From: Enteroscipio rubneri
Lineage (GTDB): Bacteria > Actinomycetota > Coriobacteriia > Coriobacteriales > Eggerthellaceae
NCBI RefSeq assembly: GCF_002899715.1
Contig: NZ_PPEK01000018.1
Coordinates: 1 to 39,201 of the forward strand
Length of the DNA stretch: 39,201 bases
Reading direction: 5' to 3'
Numbering within the stretch: position 1 is the stretch's first letter; each line of letters opens with the position of its first letter. Below are positions 16,818 through 29,402 of the stretch, piece by piece. The notes beneath the pieces were generated by a model that was given only the letters and a program-made list of their open reading frames with translations, was not told the DNA's origin and made no database searches. Made by a program: the position numbers and the translations under genes.

Positions 16818-17438
16818 TCAGCGCCTCCGCTCCCGTATCCAATAGAAGACTGCCATCATGGCCAATCCGATGACAACCGTGACGGCACCCGGAATGAACC
16901 GGTCGAACTCGAACTCGTCCTCATGGTGCGATCCCGGCTCTACGACGGAAACCACCTCGGCGTGAAGATCGCTCACTCCGTCGTGATCGGGACACACGAG
17001 ATGAAACGTCCCGCGCACCTGAAGGGTTGTGCCCGTGGTGCCGTACTTTCCGTACGTGTCGATCTTCGCGGCTGATTCGCTCGACATGTACACCGACAGC
17101 GTCGCGGCTCCTGCGGGCGCCGCAAGCGTGATCCAGCGATGGCCGCCGCTCAAACCGGCGCGAATGCTATCCCCCACAACCTCGCCCACAACCTGTACGG
17201 TCTGATTGTCGTAATAGGTATCTGCCGTACCCAGATCGACGATGGACGTATCGTAGATGAACGAGCTGTCGGGAAGCTGCTGGGTGTTGACCGTGTTGCC
17301 GTCGTCGCCCTCCGCGCTGGGACCCTCGTCCGCAAAAGCGAGCGCGGGCGCACACGCCCACAGCGCCGCGGCGAGCGCCACCAACGCGCATGCGATGCGA
17401 CGCGATGTGCGCAGCTTTGTCGAATACGCCGCCCTCAT
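16818..17438 (-). CDS. Secreted, membrane-tethered OB-like protein, function unknown
   Basis: The 206-residue protein has a signal peptide (1-35, with an ALAFADE cleavage region), an extracellular beta-rich domain (about 50-165) and a C-terminal membrane helix (about 184-202) followed by a basic RERRR stop-transfer tail. The middle contains QVVGEVVGDSI and LQVRGTFHLVCPDHDG, the strand pattern of OB-fold domains; that is an inference, not a recognised family. Its ATG overlaps the trkH stop by four bases (ATGA), so it is translationally coupled to the potassium transporter and may assist it or be regulated with it. Confidence 0.75.
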   Translation of the reverse strand: MRAAYSTKLRTSRRIACALVALAAALWACAPALAFADEGPSAEGDDGNTVNTQQLPDSSFIYDTSIVDLGTADTYYDNQTVQVVGEVVGDSIRAGLSGGHRWITLAAPAGAATLSVYMSSESAAKIDTYGKYGTTGTTLQVRGTFHLVCPDHDGVSDLHAEVVSVVEPGSHHEDEFEFDRFIPGAVTVVIGLAMMAVFYWIRERRR

Positions 17439-18952
17439 GAGCGCTGCACCAGCCTTCGCGGGTTGAGCGAGACGACGATCTCCACGACGAGCGCCAAAAG
17501 CGTGACGAACTCAAGGCGGCCCGCCCACATCTGCAGAATATAGAAGAGCTCCAGCGTGGGGGGCATACCCGGCGAGATGAGGCCCGACGACAAACCGCCG
17601 CTGCTCGCCATGGCCACCGATTCGAAGATGGCCTGCGTCGCTTCGTAACCGTGCGCGATACCCACGAGCGCACCGATGGCGTACGTCACCACGTATAGGA
17701 TGAACACCATCATCGCTTCTTTCACAACGTCGGGCGCGAGCACGCGACGACCGACATGGTTGTACGACACCACGACGCGCGCCGAATCGGGCGCGAGAGC
17801 CTCTTTGATGGCAGCGACGACCGACTTCATGATAATGCCGATACGCCTGAACTTGATACCGCCCGTGGTGGACCCTCCGCTGCCGCCCACCGCCATGAGC
17901 ACGGCAATGACCAGAAACGCCCCGGACGACAAAACGGTTGTCATCTGATTCGAGGTGATGTTTTGAAAGCCCGTGGTCGAAAACGCCGAAACCACCATGA
18001 ACAAGCCGCGCCTCAGCATGGCCGGCAGATCCGAAAACTCGGCGCTCGCGCTCAACGACGCGGCAATCACGCAGGCCATAACGCCCAGCCATAGCACCAT
18101 CGTGCGCGTCTCAAGATCGCGAAAGAACACGGCGACGCGTCCCTTCCACACCTCGGAATGCAGCACGAAGTTGATGGAGCCCAGCAGCATGAGCAGCATG
18201 AGCAAAAGCTCGATGGGAAACGAATGATAGTACATAATGCTCTGGCTCATCGGAGCGAAGCCGCCCGTCATAAATCCCGAGATCGCTATCCAGAGCGCAT
18301 GCAAAAACGCACGCAGCGGCTCCATGCCCATGAAGACGCAAAGGCCGGTGAGTACGATCGTGGCGATGAACGTGATGACCATGGCGATCTTGGCGATGAG
18401 CCGCGTGGTCTGCACCACGTTGGGCACTACGTGCTCACTGCGGCCCTCCGACGCATACAGCGCGCTCGCGCCCCTGCCAAACAGCCCGAATGAAAGCGCC
18501 ACGACGATGAGCCCCAGACCTCCGAGCAGGTGCATCATGAAACGCCACATGTTATCGGCATTGGAGAGGTGGTCGAGATCCTGCACGAGGCTAGCCCCGG
18601 TCGTGGTCAAGCCCGACACGCCATCGAACAACGCGTCGAGATAGCTTGCATAGTGGCCCGACAGATGCAGCGGCACGGTGGCGATAAATGCCAGGGCGAT
18701 CCATGCGAAGCCGGTAACGGCGAGCGCCTGCTGGCGGTTGAGGCGGCCCGGATCGATGCGCAGAAACCGCAGACCCGAGCCCACGATGACCGCAATGCCG
18801 ATCGTCAACAGATAGCGGCTCGCCGGCTCCCATTCACCGCATGCGAGCGCCGTCACGAACGGGACCAGCAGAGCGAGCGAGGAAAAAAGCGCGAGCACTC
18901 CCAGATAATGCCCGATGACGCGAACGTCGTACAAAGAAAATCGTTGCCACAT
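17435..18952 (-). CDS. trkH: TrkH/KtrB family potassium uptake protein
   Basis: The 505-residue protein is the channel-like subunit of a K+ uptake system in the cell membrane. Four pore-loop repeats are visible, with selectivity-filter segments TTTGAS, SGFMTGGFAP, AFSTTGFQ and MASSGGLSSG, each with its conserved glycine. The loop GGSGGSTTGGIKFRRIG before the fourth repeat is the family's characteristic intramembrane segment. No trkA gene for the cytoplasmic regulatory ring is next to it. It is coupled to the downstream OB-like gene through ATGA. A small membrane peptide gene lies 53 bp upstream. Confidence 0.94.
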   Translation of the reverse strand: MWQRFSLYDVRVIGHYLGVLALFSSLALLVPFVTALACGEWEPASRYLLTIGIAVIVGSGLRFLRIDPGRLNRQQALAVTGFAWIALAFIATVPLHLSGHYASYLDALFDGVSGLTTTGASLVQDLDHLSNADNMWRFMMHLLGGLGLIVVALSFGLFGRGASALYASEGRSEHVVPNVVQTTRLIAKIAMVITFIATIVLTGLCVFMGMEPLRAFLHALWIAISGFMTGGFAPMSQSIMYYHSFPIELLLMLLMLLGSINFVLHSEVWKGRVAVFFRDLETRTMVLWLGVMACVIAASLSASAEFSDLPAMLRRGLFMVVSAFSTTGFQNITSNQMTTVLSSGAFLVIAVLMAVGGSGGSTTGGIKFRRIGIIMKSVVAAIKEALAPDSARVVVSYNHVGRRVLAPDVVKEAMMVFILYVVTYAIGALVGIAHGYEATQAIFESVAMASSGGLSSGLISPGMPPTLELFYILQMWAGRLEFVTLLALVVEIVVSLNPRRLVQRS

Positions 18953-19005
18953 GCGAGCGCCCTACCAGCATCCCGCATGAAACGATATTTCGATGATACG
19001 CGCCA

Positions 19006-19143
19006 TCAGCTAACCACAACCCTCGTCAGGATGATGAGCGCGGCAAGCAGCAGCAAAAAGCACGTGAGCGCCAGCACCAGGACGCTGTAGCCCAGCAGTG
19101 GCGTTTCGACGACCTGGCGGATATCCTGCTTTCTTTTACGCAT
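19006..19143 (-). CDS. Small single-helix membrane protein upstream of trkH (45 aa)
   Basis: ATG at 19143 opens a 45-codon frame: a basic N-terminus (MRKRKQDIRQ), then a 24-residue hydrophobic helix (LLGYSVLVLALTCFLLLLAALII) and a short tail. It is in line with trkH and ends 53 bp before it. It may be a small helper subunit, as KdpF is for Kdp, but no family is recognised. There is no Shine-Dalgarno; instead a TAGAAT -10-like box (19150-19155) lies seven bases before the ATG, so the mRNA could be leaderless. Confidence 0.5.
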   Translation of the reverse strand: MRKRKQDIRQVVETPLLGYSVLVLALTCFLLLLAALIILTRVVVS

Positions 19144-19213
19144 GCGGGTATTCTAGTACAAACGGACGCCGCGCAACACAACCGTTATGCGGCAACACAA
19201 AGCACGCGCAGGA

Positions 19214-19247
19214 AACGGGGCGCCCGACCTGCGCCGGACGCCCCGTT
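19214..19247 (-). terminator. Hairpin after the FabK-like gene
   Basis: A 9-bp stem, AACGGGGCG (19214-19222) with CGCCCCGTT (19239-19247), extended by further GC pairing in the loop, lies about 80 bp after the flavoenzyme stop. On the minus strand it is followed by TTTCC, so the T-run is weak. Confidence 0.6.
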
Positions 19248-19329
19248 CTTTGGGCGGCGCACCCGCCGCCGTGCCGCTCGGCACGACGCTCCATCGGCTC
19301 CATGCCGGGCGCTGTCGCCCTATCGGCCA

Positions 19330-20268
19330 TTATCCGTACAGACGTTTCAGTTCCTCCATCGTGGCATCGGCCTGCGCCATGACGTCGCGGACGATGGCGG
19401 CCACGGGCTTCTTCTCTTTGATCAGGCCCGAAATCATGCCGGCCGAGAACGCTCCACGCTCTATATCGCCCGCCTTCGCGCGGCCGATCGATCCCGTGCA
19501 GTACGCATCGAGCTCTTCGCTGGAGGCGCCCCGATCGTACAGCTCCCAGTACCCGCGCGTGAACGGATTCTGCAGACAACGCACCTGCTTCTTGCCAGGT
19601 TCGCCGGTCAGCGTTGTGGACGCGTCGTCAGCATCGATGATCAGCTGCTTGTAGGCTTCGTCCACCGGGCACTCCTCGGCCACGAGAAACGCGGTGCCCA
19701 TCTGCACGCCTACCGCGCCCAGTGCAAGTGCCGCCACGAAGCCCCGTCCGTCGGCGATGCCCCCGGCGGCGATAACGGGAATGTCCACTGCTTCGGCAAT
19801 CTGGCGCACCATGGGCATCGTCGTCTGCTTGCCGATATGGCCGCCGCCCTCGATGCCTTCGGCGACGATGGCAGACGCGCCCAAATCCTGCATCTTCTTG
19901 GCGGCGCGTGCGTGCGGCACAAGACACATCGTCGTAATCCCGGCCTCCACGAGCATCGGAACGATCTTCGCCGGGTTGCCGGCGCTCACGGTGACGGCGG
20001 GAACTCGCTCGTCGATAACGGCGCGCGCCACGTCCTCCACGCACTTCGACTCCATGATGAGGTTCACCGCGAAAGGCTTGTCTGTCTTGCTCCGCGCTAT
20101 CGCAATCTGCCCGCGCACGACCTCGGGCGTATCAAAGCCCGACTGGATCACCCCGAGCGCACCCGCTTCGCTCACGGTGCCAGCAAACGCGCCGTCGCTG
20201 ATATGGGCCATGGCTCCTTGAATAAGGGGGTACTCGATTCCGAGCACATCGCATAGAGCGGTTTTCAT
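19330..20268 (-). CDS. Nitronate monooxygenase / FabK-like FMN enzyme
   Basis: The 312-residue protein is a TIM-barrel FMN enzyme of the family that includes enoyl-ACP reductase II (FabK) and nitronate monooxygenase. Seen are the N-terminal YPLIQGAMAHISDG block, VSAGNPAKI, the FMN-phosphate region AEGIEGGGHIG and IPVIAAGGIADGRG, then GVQMGTAF. The EG-E-GGH motif and length fit FabK, which would do the last reduction of each fatty acid elongation cycle. With no fab genes nearby, a nitronate monooxygenase cannot be excluded. The ATG at 20268 follows GAGAGGAG with good spacing. Confidence 0.85.
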   Translation of the reverse strand: MKTALCDVLGIEYPLIQGAMAHISDGAFAGTVSEAGALGVIQSGFDTPEVVRGQIAIARSKTDKPFAVNLIMESKCVEDVARAVIDERVPAVTVSAGNPAKIVPMLVEAGITTMCLVPHARAAKKMQDLGASAIVAEGIEGGGHIGKQTTMPMVRQIAEAVDIPVIAAGGIADGRGFVAALALGAVGVQMGTAFLVAEECPVDEAYKQLIIDADDASTTLTGEPGKKQVRCLQNPFTRGYWELYDRGASSEELDAYCTGSIGRAKAGDIERGAFSAGMISGLIKEKKPVAAIVRDVMAQADATMEELKRLYG

Positions 20269-20480
20269 AGCAGAAGCTCCTCTCGCACGCTGATTCATGC
20301 TCCGTTGGCAGTGCCTGAACTTCACATGATAGCGCATCGCGCCTATGCCGAATCGCACCATCCCATTGCGATTTCCCCCGCATCCATTGACCGCATCCAT
20401 CGGCCATCGAGAGGAGCAGCCGCAAGAAGCGATGGGGGCAGAGACTGCACAAGAAGCAACGCCCGCACGCCTGGGAAAGG

Positions 20481-20516
20481 AAGCGCCGGGGGCCGCTTTC
20501 GCGGCCCCCGGCGCTT
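20481..20516 (-). terminator. Terminator of the dnaK-clpB operon
   Basis: A perfect 16-bp GC-rich stem (20481-20496 with 20501-20516) around the tetraloop TTTC/GAAA lies 18 bp after the clpB stop. CCTTTCCC follows on the minus strand. Confidence 0.85.
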
Positions 20517-20533
20517 CGCGATATGAGCTTCGC

Positions 20534-23194
<2,661 letters not shown>

Positions 23195-23209
23195 AAACGT
23201 TCCTCCTTT

Positions 23210-23226
23210 ATGATCGAATCGATCAT
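23210..23226. promoter_or_regulatory. 17-bp palindrome next to the clpB ribosome binding site
   Basis: ATGATCGAATCGATCAT is a perfect inverted repeat around a single central base, immediately upstream of the clpB AAAGGAGG. It could be an operator, or fold in the mRNA. It does not match the HAIR or CIRCE heat-shock operators. Confidence 0.4.
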
Positions 23227-23230
23227 TCTA

Positions 23231-23246
23231 TGTTTCACGTGAAACA
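23231..23246. promoter_or_regulatory. parS: parS site (ParB binding)
   Basis: TGTTTCACGTGAAACA is a perfect match to the 16-bp parS consensus. It lies between hspR and clpB, outside coding DNA. Confidence 0.92.
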
Positions 23247-23385
23247 CCGCGCCGCCTGTACGGGACCGCCGCTCGACGAAGCGCCGCCGATACTTCTCGA
23301 TCGCCACGGTCGAAGACCCCGCGAGCGTCGGTTCAAACGCAGCGAAAGCCTGGTCGTGCCGAACTCTTCCGCGCCACTTGCGAGG

Positions 23386-23781
23386 CTAGGGGAGCCGCCG
23401 CAGGACGGAGGGGGCATCGGACACCCGCACGAGTGCGTTCACGCTTTCGCGCGTCTCCAGCTCGTGCACGCGATCGGCCAGACGGCGTACGCGCTTGTGC
23501 AGATCGTCGAGCTCGGTGTCGCGCTCGTCCAGCCTTCCCTGCAAATCGAGAATGCGGATGACGCCCGCCAGATTGATGCCTTCGCTCGTAAGCTCGTTGA
23601 TGAGCTCGAGCCGTTCGATGTCGGCCTGCGAGTACATACGCGTGTTGCCGCTCGTGCGTTGCGGCGTCACGAGTCCTTTCTGTTCGTAGGCGCGCAGCGT
23701 CTGCGGATGCACGCCCGCCAACTGTGCGGCCACGCTGATCATGTAGAGCGGACGGTTGCGGTCGTTGCGGTCGGTCATCAC
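23386..23781 (-). CDS. hspR: HspR, MerR-family heat-shock repressor
   Basis: HspR represses dnaK-type operons in actinobacteria and senses free DnaK. The 131-residue protein has the MerR winged helix at residues 12-80 with [26 protein letters not shown], then a coiled coil (about 85-115) rich in Asp/Glu/Arg. Its stop-side context and the four-base overlap with dnaJ (ATGA at 23778-23781) put it in the chaperone operon, so it would be autoregulated. A clean HAIR operator (CTTGAGT-N7-ACTCAAG) is not seen in front of dnaK or clpB; only imperfect versions are. Confidence 0.92.
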   Translation of the reverse strand: MMTDRNDRNRPLYMISVAAQLAGVHPQTLRAYEQKGLVTPQRTSGNTRMYSQADIERLELINELTSEGINLAGVIRILDLQGRLDERDTELDDLHKRVRRLADRVHELETRESVNALVRVSDAPSVLRRLP

Positions 23782-24737
23782 CAGCTCCTCACGTCCTGGG
23801 TCGTGGCTGACAGGAAATCCTCCATGGCCTTTTTCTGGCCCTCGTTCATAGCCGTGGGCACGACCACCTTGACGGTGATCTTCAGATCGCCCGTGCCCTG
23901 GCCCTTCACCTGTGGAGCACCCTTGCCCTTGATCGAAAGAACCGTATCATCCTGCGTGCCCTTCGGAATCTTGACGCGCACCTTCGTGCCGTCGGGCGCC
24001 GGCACAACAATGCTTGCGCCCAGCGCGGCCTCGGCCACGCTCACCGGCACGTCCATGAGAACGTCGGCGGACTTGCGGCGATAGTAGGGATGCTCGTCGA
24101 TCTTCGTCGTGATGAGCAGATCTCCCGCTGCACCGCCGTTCTCGCCGGGGCCGCCCTTGCCCTTGAAGCGCAGACGACCGCCGTCCACGGCGCCGGCCGG
24201 TATCTTCACGGTCAGAGTCTCGGACTCATTGCGCCCGGGCACGCGCACGGTCACGCGCTTCTCGGCGCCTTTAAAGGCCTCTTCGAACGTTACGTTGAGC
24301 GTCACGTTCATATCCTGGCCTTTGCGAGGCCGTGGCTGCCGAGCGCCGCCGCCGAAGCCGCCGCTTCCACCGCCGCCAAAATCCCATTCGGTACCGAACG
24401 CGCCTTCGCCGTGCCGGATGCTTTCGAGGATGTCGGCCCAGCTGCCGAAGCCAGCGCCTCCGCCGCCTCCGAAAATATCCTCGACATGCACCGCTCCGCC
24501 GCCCCAGCCCTGCGGAACCTGGTTCTCGTTCGCGGTGCCGTACTGATCGTAGAGCTTGCGCTTCTTGTCGTCGGAAAGCACCTCGTAGGCTTCGTTGAGC
24601 TCCTTGAACTTCGCCTCGTCGCCGCCCGTGTCAGGATGATGCGTGCGCGCGAGCTTGCGGAACGCCTTCTTTATCTCGTCGGCCGTTGCGGTGCGTGGAA
24701 CGCCGAGCGTCTTGTAGTAATCGGGAGTCGCCGCCAT
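23778..24737 (-). CDS. dnaJ: DnaJ-type co-chaperone without zinc finger (CbpA-like)
   Basis: The protein of 319 residues stimulates DnaK ATPase activity through its J domain (1-70; HPD in THHPDTGG). A long Gly/Phe-rich region (about 75-140) follows, then two beta-sandwich substrate-binding domains. The cysteine-rich zinc-finger repeats of classical DnaJ are absent, so it is the CbpA/DnaJ2 type, as is usual in hspR-linked operons of actinobacteria. The ATG at 24737 is chosen because AGGAGGT lies at good distance; a GTG three codons earlier overlaps that site. It overlaps hspR by four bases and lies 70 bp after grpE. Confidence 0.94.
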   Translation of the reverse strand: MAATPDYYKTLGVPRTATADEIKKAFRKLARTHHPDTGGDEAKFKELNEAYEVLSDDKKRKLYDQYGTANENQVPQGWGGGAVHVEDIFGGGGGAGFGSWADILESIRHGEGAFGTEWDFGGGGSGGFGGGARQPRPRKGQDMNVTLNVTFEEAFKGAEKRVTVRVPGRNESETLTVKIPAGAVDGGRLRFKGKGGPGENGGAAGDLLITTKIDEHPYYRRKSADVLMDVPVSVAEAALGASIVVPAPDGTKVRVKIPKGTQDDTVLSIKGKGAPQVKGQGTGDLKITVKVVVPTAMNEGQKKAMEDFLSATTQDVRSW

Positions 24738-24807
24738 GCGCCCCACCTCCTTACTCTATCTGATAGCAGAAGCGGGCCGTCCTCATAGTCTTGCCCGCTT
24801 CTGGTAA

Positions 24808-25578
24808 CTACTTCTGGTTTTCCGATTCTTCCTGCGGTTTCTCCCGCTTTGGCCCGCCTGTCGTGACGGTTACCATGGCAGGTCGCAAGACTTTTGTTCC
24901 CATCTTGTACCCTCGCTGGTAGACCTCGGCCACCGTCTCGTCGGGCACGCTTGGGTCATCGACGGTAGCGACGGCCTGAGCTTCCAGCGCGTCGAACGCC
25001 TCGCCGGCCGGGTTGATGACCTCGACGCCGTCCTTCGTCAGCACGTCGATGAGCTTCGAGTGTACAGCCTGCACACCGTCGAATAGACCGGTTTCACCAT
25101 TGGACGTGGCATAGTCGATCGTTCGCTCGAAATCGTCGATCACGGGCAGGAGGCTCGTGACCAGCTTCTCGGCCGCACGGGCTTTCTCGGCTTCGCGCTG
25201 CTCGGCCGTACGCCGGCGATACGTGTCCCACTCGGCATGCAGGCGCATGAACTTATCCTGCCACTCCCGCGCCTCGGCCTGGGCCTGGACGACTTGTTCA
25301 TCGGTCGACCGCGCCGCATCCTCAACGGGCTCGCCTTCCAGCGGCGCCGCGCCGTCAGCACCGGCCTCGGTACCGGCCGGGCCGCCCGGGGCCGGCTCGG
25401 AGGAGCCGGCCGAAGGGGCGTCGGCGGCGTCGGGGGAGGGGGTGTGTCCGCCGCCCTGATCGGTTTGCCGGTTGGAGGGCCGAGCAGCCTCGGCCTCTCC
25501 GTGCACGTCTTCGATGGGAATCTTCTTACCTTCGCCTTGCGCCGCGCGCTCCGGCGAGGATGTGCTCGGCTTGGCCAT
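24808..25578 (-). CDS. grpE: GrpE nucleotide exchange factor
   Basis: GrpE releases ADP from DnaK. This 256-residue protein is longer than typical (about 190-200) because of a Gly/Pro/Ala/Glu-rich, disordered N-terminus (1-90). The coiled-coil and head domains then run from about residue 95, with the conserved QDKFMRLHAEWDTYRRRTAEQ helix, LLPVIDDFERTI and the head motif EVYQRGYKMGTKVLRPAMVTV. Its ATG is five bases after the dnaK stop, so the ribosome binding site (GGAAGGGAAG) lies inside the end of dnaK and the two are translationally coupled. Confidence 0.96.
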   Translation of the reverse strand: MAKPSTSSPERAAQGEGKKIPIEDVHGEAEAARPSNRQTDQGGGHTPSPDAADAPSAGSSEPAPGGPAGTEAGADGAAPLEGEPVEDAARSTDEQVVQAQAEAREWQDKFMRLHAEWDTYRRRTAEQREAEKARAAEKLVTSLLPVIDDFERTIDYATSNGETGLFDGVQAVHSKLIDVLTKDGVEVINPAGEAFDALEAQAVATVDDPSVPDETVAEVYQRGYKMGTKVLRPAMVTVTTGGPKREKPQEESENQK

Positions 25579-25583
25579 GGCGA

Positions 25584-27500
<1,917 letters not shown>

Positions 27501-27603
27501 TATGCTGCTTCCTCTCTGTTGGAGTCTGTTGCCTTGTTCGGGTTCGTCAGCCTGTTCGGTGTGCTCGCTTCGCCTACGGCGACGTGCGGTCGAAGGGAAA
27601 TCC

Positions 27604-27629
27604 CTCGAATCAGCACGGTGCGATTCAAG
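27604..27629. promoter_or_regulatory. Imperfect inverted repeat in dnaK leader
   Basis: CTCGAATC and GATTCAAG (7 of 8 complementary) flank a 10-base spacer, about 20 bases after the predicted dnaK start. The arms look like HAIR half-sites (CTTGAGT) but the spacing is wrong, so HspR binding here is only a guess. Confidence 0.3.
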
Positions 27630-27655
27630 GACTTAGCCTGCTTTCGACGTTTTGG

Positions 27656-27684
27656 AATATATAATCTAAGTCAATCATTGTCAA
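27656..27684 (-). promoter_or_regulatory. Sigma-70-type promoter of the dnaK operon
   Basis: On the minus strand TTGACA (27679-27684), a 17-bp spacer and TATATT (27656-27661) form a near-consensus promoter. Transcription would start near 27649 and give a leader of about 150 bases. The sequence between and around the boxes, CTTGACA-N7-ACTTAGA, keeps part of a HAIR operator (CTTGA and ACT), which would let HspR cover the promoter. Confidence 0.8.
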
Positions 27685-27859
27685 GTTTTTTACCAATTTG
27701 TAAAGTAAGTTTTGTCAACGAACAAAACTATAGACCGCAGTGCCCGCAGCAAGGGCGCACCGGGCGATCGTTACGCGATGCGCACCCGCTCGTTTTCCGT
27801 TCGAAGCGTGCGCGACCGTCTTGGCGCTCGCCGGGGGATATACCATGCCCCAGATGAGA

Positions 27860-27895
27860 AGAGCCCCGCCTCCTGCGCTGAGGAGACGGGGCTCT
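27860..27895 (-). terminator. Terminator of the ferredoxin gene
   Basis: AGAGCCCCG (27860-27868) and CGGGGCTCT (27887-27895) form a 9-bp stem with further CTCCT/AGGAG pairing inside. TCTTCTC follows on the minus strand. It is 25 bp from the ferredoxin stop. Confidence 0.75.
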
Positions 27896-27919
27896 GAAAC
27901 CGCGAGCAGATTCGCGAAG

Positions 27920-28108
27920 CTAGTCTTCGATGACCTCGGGGATAGCGCCCATGGGGCACTCTTCCACGCAGTCGCCGCACGCGATGCAGGCGTCTTCGTT
28001 CACAACGTCCGCGACGCCGCCGACAACTTCGAGCACTTCTTGCGGGCACGCGTCGACGCAGATACCACAGCCGATGCACTCATCGGCCTCAATAACCGGG
28101 TGAGCCAT
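27920..28108 (-). CDS. 2[4Fe-4S] ferredoxin
   Basis: A 62-residue electron carrier of the clostridial type, with two cluster motifs: CIGCGICVDACP in the first half and CIACGDCVEECP in the second, so all eight cysteines are present. It is acidic and soluble. AAGGAG six bases before the ATG at 28108 fixes the start. It lies 157 bp downstream of hypE with its own promoter candidate (TTGCAA, 16 bp, TATCTT), so it may serve the hydrogenase but could equally be a general ferredoxin. Confidence 0.94.
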   Translation of the reverse strand: MAHPVIEADECIGCGICVDACPQEVLEVVGGVADVVNEDACIACGDCVEECPMGAIPEVIED

Positions 28109-28178
28109 GTCAAACTCCTTCTCGTCTGAAAGCATCCCCGGCAACGCGGGAAAACTTCCCCTAAAATGTTCTGCCCGC

Positions 28179-28206
28179 AAGATACCATGCTTCGTTGCAA
28201 TTGCAA
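28179..28206 (-). promoter_or_regulatory. Promoter of the ferredoxin gene
   Basis: On the minus strand TTGCAA (28201-28206), a 16-bp spacer and TATCTT (28179-28184) give a reasonable promoter, with a leader of about 65 bases. Confidence 0.55.
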
Positions 28207-28265
28207 GAAAAAATGGCGAATTTCTCAGGCGGCGGCAGAAATTGGCAATGACCCGCAGTCCGCCG

Positions 28266-29288
28266 TCAGCAGATGCGCGGGAGCTGCTCCCCTACGAGCA
28301 TATCGAGGATACGGGTTCCGCCGAACGCTGTGCGCAAAAACACCTTCGGACCGCGCTCGGGCTGTGCCTTGGACACTGAGCCGATCACAGCGGCGTCCGT
28401 GCCGTATCGATTCGCGTGCATAGCGGCAAGCGCCGCGTCGGCTTCGTCGGCGGAAACGACGCACACCATCTTGCCCTCGTTTGCAACCTGCAGCGGGTCA
28501 TAGCCCAACATCTCGCAGGCGCCGAGCACAGCCGGCTTCACCGGTACGGCATCCTCCTCAACGGTGATGTCGGTGCCCGACTGGGCGGCCAGCTCGTTGA
28601 GCGTGGAGGCCAGGCCGCCGCGCGTGGGATCACGGAAACAGCGCGTATGCGGTGCCGCCGCCAGCACCTCTGCGATAAGGTGGTTGAGCGGAGCTGCATC
28701 GCTTTCGAGGTCGGCTGAGAACGACAACGACTCGCGGCAGCTCATGATCGTGATACCGTGGTCCCCGAGCGTACCGGTGACCAGCACCTTGTCGCCGGGG
28801 CGGCACTGCGCGCCACCCAGCTCGACGCCGGGAGCCAAGACGCCGATGCCGCTCGTGTTGATGAAGACGCCGTCGCCGTGACCGCGATTCACTACCTTCG
28901 TATCGCCAGTCACCAGGCGCACGCCCGCTTCTTGCGCGCAAGCGGCCATGGAAGCGCAGATGCGCTCGAGGTCTTCGATGGGATATCCCTCTTCGAGGAC
29001 GAATCCGCAACTCAGATAGCGGGGAACGGCGCCGCTTGTGGCCACGTCGTTCACGGTGCCGCATACAGCCAGCCGACCGATGTCGCCTCCGGGAAAGAAA
29101 TGGGGCGTCACGACAAAACTGTCAGTGGAGAACGCCAGCCGCTCGCCCTCGGCCGGCGCAGGCAGCACCGCCGCATCATCGCCCCGCAGCAGCTCATCGC
29201 TGGCATACGCCTCGAAGAACACTTCATCAATGATTCTTTTCATCATGGTTCCGCCGCTACCGTGGCCGAGCATGACTGTGGTATCCAT
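28266..29288 (-). CDS. hypE: HypE, [NiFe] hydrogenase cyanide-ligand maturation protein
   Basis: HypE dehydrates the carbamoyl group on its own C-terminal cysteine to a thiocyanate, donating CN to the [NiFe] hydrogenase centre. The 340-residue protein is full length: the N-terminal MLGHGSGGTMMKRII block, the PurM-like ATP-binding core with GDDAAV, DSFVVTP, GTVNDVATSGA and GDTKVV, and the exact C-terminus PRIC with the acceptor cysteine. AAGGAG precedes the ATG. The other hyp genes (hypABCDF) are not in the window, so hypE is detached from the rest of the maturation set. A parS palindrome lies 38 bp upstream. Confidence 0.96.
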   Translation of the reverse strand: MDTTVMLGHGSGGTMMKRIIDEVFFEAYASDELLRGDDAAVLPAPAEGERLAFSTDSFVVTPHFFPGGDIGRLAVCGTVNDVATSGAVPRYLSCGFVLEEGYPIEDLERICASMAACAQEAGVRLVTGDTKVVNRGHGDGVFINTSGIGVLAPGVELGGAQCRPGDKVLVTGTLGDHGITIMSCRESLSFSADLESDAAPLNHLIAEVLAAAPHTRCFRDPTRGGLASTLNELAAQSGTDITVEEDAVPVKPAVLGACEMLGYDPLQVANEGKMVCVVSADEADAALAAMHANRYGTDAAVIGSVSKAQPERGPKVFLRTAFGGTRILDMLVGEQLPRIC

Positions 29289-29325
29289 AAAGCTCCTTGC
29301 CTTTTAACCGTCCGAAACGAACGAA

Positions 29326-29341
29326 TGTTTCACGTGAAACA
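29326..29341. promoter_or_regulatory. parS: parS site (ParB binding)
   Basis: A perfect TGTTTCACGTGAAACA between nikR and hypE. The symmetry extends five bases on each side (29321-29346), making a 26-bp perfect palindrome. Confidence 0.92.
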
Positions 29342-29367
29342 TTCGTGTTCTGCGAAGCGGCAACCTC

Positions 29368-29395
29368 GCCCTGACGGCTATCAGGTCGTCAGGGC
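29368..29395 (-). terminator. Hairpin after nikR
   Basis: GCCCTGACG (29368-29376) and CGTCAGGGC (29387-29395) form a 9-bp stem close to the nikR stop. On the minus strand no T-run follows; on the plus strand TTTCT does. It may only attenuate read-through into hypE. Confidence 0.5.
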
Positions 29396-29402
29396 TTTCT
29401 CC

